NCBI RefSeq assembly: GCF_003752175.1
Contig: NZ_RJVF01000014.1
Coordinates: 186,001-250,000 of the forward strand
Direction: 5' to 3'
Length of the DNA: 64,000 bases
DNA from: Comamonas sp. BIGb0124
Lineage (GTDB): Bacteria; Pseudomonadota; Gammaproteobacteria; Burkholderiales; Burkholderiaceae_C
The notes under the pieces are model-generated. The model saw only the letters and a program-made list of their open reading frames with translations, made no database searches and had not been told where the DNA came from. Positions 58,160 to 64,000 of the stretch are shown here, piece after piece; position 1 is the stretch's first letter; every line of letters begins with the position of its first letter. A program made the position numbers and the translations under genes.

Positions 58160-60247
58160 ATGAGCACTACCCTTTCCGCAAGCACGCTGCTGGCGGTGCC
58201 TCTGGCGCCGCTCGTCGGCTCCCTGGTGGCCGGCATTTTCGGGACGGCTCTGGGCGGCAATCTCATCGGCCGGCGCACCAGCCGGAGCATCACGATCCTG
58301 GGCGTCTTCATCGCCTTCGTGATCTCGGCCATGACGCTCTACAGCGTCGCCGTCGACGGGGCCCGCTTCAACGAGACGCTCTACACCTGGATGGTGATCG
58401 GCGATCTCCGCATGGAGATCGGCTTCCTGGTCGACAGTCTGACGGCCATGATGATGGTGGTCGTGACCTTCGTCTCGCTCATGGTGCACATCTACACCAT
58501 CGGCTACATGGAAGAAGACGCGGGCTACGACCGTTTCTTCGCCTACATCTCGCTGTTCACCTTCTCCATGCTGATGCTCGTCATGAGCAACAACATGCTG
58601 CAGCTGTTCTTCGGCTGGGAGGCCGTGGGTCTGGTTTCCTACCTGCTGATCGGCTTCTGGTTCAACCGCCCCACCGCGGTGTTCGCCAACCTCAAGGCCT
58701 TCCTGGTCAATCGTGTCGGCGACTTCGGCTTCATCCTGGGCATCGGCCTGCTCGTGGCCTACACCGGTACGCTCAACTACGGTGAAGTCTTTGCCCGTGT
58801 CGATTCGTTCAGCCAGCTGACGTTGCCCGGCACCGACTGGATGCTGATCACCGTGATCTGCATCTGCCTGTTCATCGGCGCCATGGGCAAGTCTGCCCAG
58901 TTCCCGCTGCACATCTGGCTGCCCGACTCGATGGAAGGCCCGACCCCCATCTCGGCGCTGATCCACGCGGCGACCATGGTGACGGCCGGCATCTTCATGG
59001 TGGCGCGCATGTCGCCGCTGTACGAACTGTCGGATGCGGCACTCAACTTCATCCTGATCATCGGTGCCATCACCGCGCTGTTCATGGGTTTCCTGGGCAT
59101 CATCCAGAACGACATCAAGCGCGTCGTGGCCTATTCCACGCTCTCGCAACTGGGTTACATGACCGTGGCGCTGGGTGCTTCGGCCTACTCGGTCGCCGTG
59201 TTCCACCTGATGACGCACGCCTTCTTCAAGGCGCTGCTGTTCCTCGGTGCCGGCTCGGTGATCATGGGTCTGCATCACAACCAGGACATCCGCTGGATGG
59301 GCGGCGTGCGCAAGTACATGCCCATCACCTGGATCACCTTCCTGCTGGCTTCGCTGGCCCTGATCGGCACGCCGCTGTTCTCGGGTTTCTATTCCAAGGA
59401 CGCCATCATCGAGGCCGTGCACGCCAGCAACCTGCCGGCTGCGGGCTTTGCCTCGTTCGCCGTGCTGGCCGGTGTGTTCATCACCGCCTTCTATTCGTTC
59501 CGGCTGTATTTCCTGGTCTTCCACGGCAAGGAACGCTACGACCAGAATCCCGATGCGCACCACGGCCATCACGACGACGATCATGCGCACGACACGCATG
59601 GCGCGCACGACGACGGCCACGGCCATGACCACCACGACGCCCACAAGCCCCACGAGTCGCCCTGGGTGGTGACGGTGCCGCTGCTGCTGCTGATGGTGCC
59701 TTCGGTGCTGGTCGGTTTCTTCACGCTCATGCCCATGCTCTTCGGCAGCTTCTTCGACGGCGTGATCTTCGTCGACACCGCCAAGCATCCGGCCATGGCC
59801 GAGCTGCGCGAACTCATCCACGGCCCGCTGGCCATGGCTGCCCACGCGCTGTACACGCCGCCCCTGTGGCTGGCCATCGCCGGCGTGGCGCTGTCCTATT
59901 ACATGTACATGATCAACCCGGCCGTGCCGACCGCGATCAAGCGCCACTGCGGTCCGATCTACCGCCTGCTCGAAAACAAGTACTACCTCGACTGGATCAA
60001 CGAGAACATCGTTGCCGCCGGTGCCCGCCTGCTGGGCCGCGGCCTCTGGAAGGGCGGCGACCAGGCGCTGATCGACGGCCTGGTGGTCAACGGTTCCTGG
60101 AAGGTCGTCGGCTGGTTCTCCGGCCTGGTCCGCTGGTTGCAGTCGGGCTTCATTTACCACTACGCGCTGGCGATGATCGCGGGTGTGCTGATCCTGCTGA
60201 CATGGTTTGTCAGCTGGCCGATGTTGACGCAATGGCTCAACGGTTGA
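58160..60247 (+). CDS. nuoL: NADH-quinone oxidoreductase subunit L
   Basis: 695 residues. Antiporter-like subunit with about 16 helices including the long lateral helix near the C-terminus. Pump motifs: FFGWEAVGLVSYLLIGFW, the TM5 Glu, GKSAQFPLHIWLPDSMEGPTP and NDIKRVVAYSTLSQLGYM. Unusual: residues 465-498 form a loop with 14 His and about nine Asp between helices 13 and 14 (nucleotides 59552-59653), a possible metal-binding segment. Confidence 0.98.
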   Translation: MSTTLSASTLLAVPLAPLVGSLVAGIFGTALGGNLIGRRTSRSITILGVFIAFVISAMTLYSVAVDGARFNETLYTWMVIGDLRMEIGFLVDSLTAMMMVVVTFVSLMVHIYTIGYMEEDAGYDRFFAYISLFTFSMLMLVMSNNMLQLFFGWEAVGLVSYLLIGFWFNRPTAVFANLKAFLVNRVGDFGFILGIGLLVAYTGTLNYGEVFARVDSFSQLTLPGTDWMLITVICICLFIGAMGKSAQFPLHIWLPDSMEGPTPISALIHAATMVTAGIFMVARMSPLYELSDAALNFILIIGAITALFMGFLGIIQNDIKRVVAYSTLSQLGYMTVALGASAYSVAVFHLMTHAFFKALLFLGAGSVIMGLHHNQDIRWMGGVRKYMPITWITFLLASLALIGTPLFSGFYSKDAIIEAVHASNLPAAGFASFAVLAGVFITAFYSFRLYFLVFHGKERYDQNPDAHHGHHDDDHAHDTHGAHDDGHGHDHHDAHKPHESPWVVTVPLLLLMVPSVLVGFFTLMPMLFGSFFDGVIFVDTAKHPAMAELRELIHGPLAMAAHALYTPPLWLAIAGVALSYYMYMINPAVPTAIKRHCGPIYRLLENKYYLDWINENIVAAGARLLGRGLWKGGDQALIDGLVVNGSWKVVGWFSGLVRWLQSGFIYHYALAMIAGVLILLTWFVSWPMLTQWLNG

Positions 60248-60260
60248 GGAGTAGAACAAA

Positions 60261-61733
60261 ATGGGTTTGCTGAGCCTTGCCATCTGGGTACCGATCATCT
60301 GGGGTGCCGCACTGATCGCTTTCGGCCGTCCCGGCCAGGAAAATCTGGTCCGCTGGCTGGCCTTGATCGGATCGCTGGTCGCGCTGGTCGTGACCTTCCC
60401 GCTGTACACCGCCTTCCACGGCGGCACGGCAGAGATGCAGTTCGTCGAGAACATCGCCTGGATCGACCGTTTCAACATCAACTACCACCTGGGCATCGAC
60501 GGCCTGTCCTTCTGGTTCGTGCCGCTGACCGCCTTCGTGACGGTGGTGGTGGTGATCGCCAGTTGGGAAGTCATCAAGATCCGCGTGAACCAGTACTACG
60601 GGTCCTTCCTGGTACTTTCGGGTCTGATGATCGGCGTGTTCTGTTCCATGGACGGCATGCTGTTCTACGTGTTCTTCGAAGCCACGCTGATCCCGATGTA
60701 CCTGATCATCGGCATCTGGGGCGGACCACGGCGCATCTACGCGGCCTTCAAGTTCTTCCTGTACACGCTGCTGGGATCGTTGCTGATGCTGGTGGCCCTG
60801 ATCTACCTCTACAACGCCTCGGGCAGCTTCGACATCCGCGACTGGTATGCACTGCCGCTGTCGATGAGCGAGCAGACCTGGCTGTTCTTCGCCTTCTTCG
60901 CCGCCTTTGCGGTCAAGATCCCGATGTGGCCGGTGCACACCTGGCTGCCGGACGTCCACGTCGAGGCCCCGACAGGCGGTTCGGCCGATCTGGCGGCCAT
61001 CATGCTGAAGCTGGGTGCCTACGGTTTCCTGCGCTTCTCGCTGCCCATTGCGCCCGATGCGGCTCATGAATACGCCTGGCTGATGATCGCGCTGTCGCTG
61101 GTCGCCGTGATCTACGTCGGTCTGGTGGCGCTGGTCCAGCAGGACATGAAGAAACTGGTGGCGTACTCGTCCGTCGCGCACATGGGCTTCGTCAGCCTGG
61201 GCATCTTCCTGTTCGTCGAGATGGGTCTGGCGGGCGGTGTGGTGCAGATGGTGGCCCACGGTTTCGTGTCGGCCGCGATGTTCCTGTGCATCGGCGTGCT
61301 CTACGACCGCATGCATTCGCGTGAAATCGCCGATTACGGCGGTGTCGTGACCGTCATGCCCAAGTTCGCGGCCTTTGCGTTGCTGTTCTGCATGGCCAAT
61401 GCCGGTCTGCCCGGTACCGCCGGTTTCGTCGGTGAATGGATGGTCATCCTGGCAGCCGTGAAGTACAACTTCTGGATCGGCATGGCCGCAGCGACCGCGC
61501 TGATCTTCGGTGCCGGCTACACCCTGTGGATGTTCAAGCGTGTCTACCTGGGACCGATCACGAACAAACATGTGCGCGAGCTGACCGACATCAACGGCCG
61601 CGAGTTCCTGATGCTGACGCTGCTGGCCATCCCGGTGATCTACATGGGCGTGTACCCCAAGCCCTTCACCGACGTCATGCATGCCTCCATCTTCGAACTG
61701 CTGCGCCACGTGGCCATTTCCAAGCTGAACTGA
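60261..61733 (+). CDS. nuoM: NADH-quinone oxidoreductase subunit M
   Basis: 490 residues, antiporter-like. YVFFEATLIPMYLIIGIWGG, KIPMWPVHTWLPDVHVEAPTGG (split) and QQDMKKLVAYSSVAHMGFV are the conserved pump strands. 13 bases after nuoL. Confidence 0.98.
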   Translation: MGLLSLAIWVPIIWGAALIAFGRPGQENLVRWLALIGSLVALVVTFPLYTAFHGGTAEMQFVENIAWIDRFNINYHLGIDGLSFWFVPLTAFVTVVVVIASWEVIKIRVNQYYGSFLVLSGLMIGVFCSMDGMLFYVFFEATLIPMYLIIGIWGGPRRIYAAFKFFLYTLLGSLLMLVALIYLYNASGSFDIRDWYALPLSMSEQTWLFFAFFAAFAVKIPMWPVHTWLPDVHVEAPTGGSADLAAIMLKLGAYGFLRFSLPIAPDAAHEYAWLMIALSLVAVIYVGLVALVQQDMKKLVAYSSVAHMGFVSLGIFLFVEMGLAGGVVQMVAHGFVSAAMFLCIGVLYDRMHSREIADYGGVVTVMPKFAAFALLFCMANAGLPGTAGFVGEWMVILAAVKYNFWIGMAAATALIFGAGYTLWMFKRVYLGPITNKHVRELTDINGREFLMLTLLAIPVIYMGVYPKPFTDVMHASIFELLRHVAISKLN

Positions 61734-61766
61734 TTCGGCACGCCTACAGAGACAAGAGAGAAACCA

Positions 61767-63260
61767 ATGCTTGATCAACTCAGCTGGATCGCGATCTATC
61801 CCGACCTGCTCCTGCTCGTGATGGCCTGCGTGATCCTGCTCGTGGACCTCTCGGTCCAGGGCAAGTACCGCACGCCTACCTACACCCTGACCCTGGTCAC
61901 GCTGGCGGTCGTCGCCGCCATGCAGGGCTACTACGCCGTCACGGGCGACGTGATATACGGCTGGGGCAACATGGTGGTCAGCGATGCCATGGGCAACTGG
62001 CTCAAGTGCTTCGCCGCCATCGCCACGGGCGTGACCCTGGTCTATGGCCGCAACTACGCCACCGACCGCGGCATGCTGCGCGGCGGCGAGCTGTTCACGC
62101 TGTCGCTGTTCGCGCTGCTGGGCATCTTCATCATGATCTCGGCCAACAACCTGCTGATCGTGTACCTGGGCCTCGAGCTGCTGACCCTGTCGAGCTATGC
62201 CCTGGTGGCCCTGCGCCGCGATCACGCCATGGCGACCGAAGCCGCCATGAAGTACTTCGTGCTGGGCGCTCTGGCCAGCGGTTTCCTGCTCTATGGCCTG
62301 TCCATGCTGTACGGCTCGACCGGCACGCTCGACATCAACGAAATCTCGGCTGCCCTCAACAACGCCCCCGGTATCCCCTTCGTGCTGATCCTTGCGCTGG
62401 TGTTTGTCGTCGCCGGCCTCGCTTTCAAGCTGGGTGTCGTTCCTTTCCACATGTGGATTCCCGACGTCTATCACGGTGCCCCCACCGTGGTGACGCTGCT
62501 GGTGGGCGGCGCGCCCAAGCTGGCCGCCTTCGCCATCAGCATCCGCCTGCTGGTCGAAGGCCTGCTGCCGCTGGCCTTCGACTGGCAGCAGATGCTGGTC
62601 GTGCTGTCGGTGGGCTCGCTGCTGGTGGGCAACCTGGCCGCCATCGCGCAGACCAATCTCAAGCGCATGCTGGCTTTCTCGACCGTCGCGCAGATGGGCT
62701 TCGTGCTGCTGGGTCTGCTCTCCGGCGTCATCGACAGCAACACCTTCAACGGCGAGCTCGCCTACGGCTCGGCCATGTTCTACGTGGTGACCTACGTGCT
62801 GACCACGCTGGTGGCTTTCGGCAGCATCCTGCTGCTGTCCCACGAAGGTTTCGAATGCGACAACATCAGTGACCTGGCCGGCCTCAACCACAGCCATCCG
62901 CTCTACACCGGCATCCTGTCGGTGGCCATGTTCTCGCTGGCCGGCTTGCCGCCGCTGGTGGGTTTCTACGCCAAGCTGTCGGTGCTGCAGTCCCTGGTGT
63001 CGACGGGAATCACGGGTTATGTCGCACTGGCCATTTTTGCCGTGGTCATGTCGCTGATCGGTGCCTTCTACTACCTGCGGGTGGTCAAGGTCATGTACTT
63101 CGACGAGCCGCCCGCCGGCCGCGAGATCGCCGTCAATGTGCCGCTGCATGCACGTGGCCTGCTGACGGTCAACGGCGCGTTGATCCTGGTCCTGGGCCTG
63201 ATGCCCGGCGGCCTGATGACGCTGTGTGGGCAGGCCATCGCGAACCTGCTGAACAAGTAA
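61767..63260 (+). CDS. nuoN: NADH-quinone oxidoreductase subunit N
   Basis: 497 residues, 14 helices. [37 protein letters not shown] and [22 protein letters not shown]. Last subunit of the 14-gene operon, followed by a strong terminator 23 bases past the stop. Confidence 0.98.
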   Translation: MLDQLSWIAIYPDLLLLVMACVILLVDLSVQGKYRTPTYTLTLVTLAVVAAMQGYYAVTGDVIYGWGNMVVSDAMGNWLKCFAAIATGVTLVYGRNYATDRGMLRGGELFTLSLFALLGIFIMISANNLLIVYLGLELLTLSSYALVALRRDHAMATEAAMKYFVLGALASGFLLYGLSMLYGSTGTLDINEISAALNNAPGIPFVLILALVFVVAGLAFKLGVVPFHMWIPDVYHGAPTVVTLLVGGAPKLAAFAISIRLLVEGLLPLAFDWQQMLVVLSVGSLLVGNLAAIAQTNLKRMLAFSTVAQMGFVLLGLLSGVIDSNTFNGELAYGSAMFYVVTYVLTTLVAFGSILLLSHEGFECDNISDLAGLNHSHPLYTGILSVAMFSLAGLPPLVGFYAKLSVLQSLVSTGITGYVALAIFAVVMSLIGAFYYLRVVKVMYFDEPPAGREIAVNVPLHARGLLTVNGALILVLGLMPGGLMTLCGQAIANLLNK

Positions 63261-63283
63261 AGGCGCCGCGGCGCCCGCAGCAG

Positions 63284-63316
63284 CCCAGGATGCCTTGCGG
63301 TATCCTGGGTTTTTTT
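63284..63316 (+). terminator. Intrinsic terminator of the nuo operon
   Basis: Stem CCCAGGAT (63284-63291) / ATCCTGGG (63302-63309) with a ten-base loop and seven T. Confidence 0.95.
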
Positions 63317-63366
63317 ATGGTTCGGTGGCCGGTCGGTGCTGCCGTGCGCAAGGAATTCGTCGTCCC

Positions 63367-63642
63367 ATGTCTCCCTGGCTGGCTCTGTGTTTGCTGATCG
63401 TGGCCGCCGTGTTGGCCAATCTCCCCTTTGTCGCCGAATGGCGCGGCTGCCGTTTGGCGGTGCGGGCCTTGCTGCTGTTGGCTTTGTATGGCACCACTCT
63501 GGGCCTTTCGTGGCTGGTCGAGGCCCGCATGGGGCCGGTCTGGTCCCAGGGGTGGGAGTTCTTTGCCATTACCGCAGCGTTGTTCCTGATCCTGGCGTTT
63601 CCCGGGTTTGTCTACCGTTACCTGCTGCTTCGGCGGCGTTGA
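63367..63642 (+). CDS. DUF2818 small membrane protein
   Basis: 91 residues. Three hydrophobic helices (about 3-20, 33-52, 65-85) separated by short loops, ending YRYLLLRRR. Proteins of this type follow nuoN in many Burkholderiales, so a role linked to complex I assembly or the membrane is possible but unproven. It lies beyond the nuo terminator, so it probably has its own promoter or low read-through. Confidence 0.8.
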   Translation: MSPWLALCLLIVAAVLANLPFVAEWRGCRLAVRALLLLALYGTTLGLSWLVEARMGPVWSQGWEFFAITAALFLILAFPGFVYRYLLLRRR

Positions 63643-63723
63643 TGCGGCTGGGCGTTGCAAGGCGTGTTGCCCATTCCTCTTTTTCTGTTCTTTTTTGCCG
63701 ATCGGCGTATCCAAGAGTGACCT

Positions 63724-64000
63724 ATGCGTGATTCCTCTCCAGACCTCCACCTGGCCGAAACCCTGCTGAGCCGGGAAGTCGTGCACCGCGGCGACTTCCT
63801 CACGGTGCACCGCGACACCGTCCGGCTGCCCGATGGCGGTTCGGCCACCCGTGAGTACGTGGTCCATCCGGGGGCCGTGGTGGTGGTTCCGCTGCTGGAC
63901 GACGGGCGGGTGTTGCTGGAGCGGCAGTTTCGTTACCCGGTCGGGCAGGTCATGCTGGAACTGCCGGCCGGCAAGCTCGATGCGGGCGAGAATCCCCTGG
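63724..64000 (+). CDS. NUDIX hydrolase (ADP-ribose pyrophosphatase-like), 3' end cut by window edge
   Basis: 92 codons visible. MRDSSPDLHLAETLLSREVVHRGDFLTVHRD and VVHPGAVVVVPLLDDGRVLLERQFRYPVGQ, then LELPAGKLDAGENPL, the start of the Nudix box (G-x5-E not yet reached). This arrangement is typical of the ADP-ribose diphosphatase group that cleaves ADP-ribose to AMP and ribose 5-phosphate. Confidence 0.9.
   Translation, partial: MRDSSPDLHLAETLLSREVVHRGDFLTVHRDTVRLPDGGSATREYVVHPGAVVVVPLLDDGRVLLERQFRYPVGQVMLELPAGKLDAGENPL

Noticed and set aside
58118-63149. Long leftward open frames opposite nuoL-N, Gln/His/Asp-rich
   Set aside because: Antisense shadows; the composition mirrors codon bias of the real genes.

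Overview
The window is a chromosomal stretch of a GC-rich betaproteobacterium. The order rpsO-pnp-quinone reductase-tpiA-secG-tRNA-Leu-nuoA..N-DUF2818-NUDIX, the 14-gene nuo operon with separate nuoC and nuoD, a Bug/TctC solute-binding protein and the style of the LysR and PgsA proteins all point to Burkholderiales (Comamonadaceae or Alcaligenaceae). The exact genus cannot be read from the sequence alone. No insertion sequence, prophage, CRISPR array or rRNA was seen.

Layout. 1-7.7 kb: a partial LysR regulator (with an apparent ATC start) divergent from pgsA, then a leftward signalling operon: a CHASE3/GAF hybrid kinase with three receivers, CheR, a receiver-less CheB and a REC-histidine kinase. 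7.7-8.1 kb: a gene-free gap with hairpins and an orphan rightward terminator, a candidate small RNA. 8.1-11.2 kb: a LysR regulator divergent from a fluoroacetate-dehalogenase-like enzyme and a tartrate/D-malate dehydrogenase. 11.2-15.6 kb: gluconate kinase and permease, divergent from a LacI-type repressor, with two matching palindromic operators 88 bp apart.

15.6-22.7 kb is the most interesting region. A Fur-box-like promoter precedes a TonB-dependent (heme/siderophore-type) receptor, a four-EF-hand lipoprotein, a DUF2271 protein carrying a DGVSGPT flavinylation-like motif, a PepSY-type membrane protein, ApbE (the FMN transferase) and a membrane-anchored flavodoxin/FNR diflavin reductase. 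Read together they suggest an electron path from cytosolic NAD(P)H to a covalently flavinylated periplasmic protein that reduces ferric substrate brought in by the receptor.

22.7-28.5 kb: tRNA-Thr with promoter and terminator, fbp, pepN, a HAD phosphatase and prfB with the classical +1 programmed frameshift. 28.6-37.2 kb: a secreted M66/StcE-like metalloprotease lipoprotein whose ribosome-binding site lies in a hairpin, an alpha/beta hydrolase, an aldo/keto reductase, ybaK, plsY, ridA, an exported hypothetical protein, yajQ and murB. 37.2-41.6 kb: a hydroxy-acid or sugar-acid cluster (Bug binding protein, D-2-hydroxyacid dehydrogenase, enolase-superfamily enzyme) divergent from a GntR/FCD regulator. 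41.6-43.4 kb: Hsp20, a small exported hypothetical protein and a GNAT acetyltransferase.

43.4-64 kb is housekeeping: rpsO, pnp (with a long leader stem), a quinone oxidoreductase, tpiA, secG, tRNA-Leu(GAG), the complete complex I operon nuoA-N, a strong terminator, a DUF2818 membrane protein and the start of a NUDIX hydrolase cut by the window edge.
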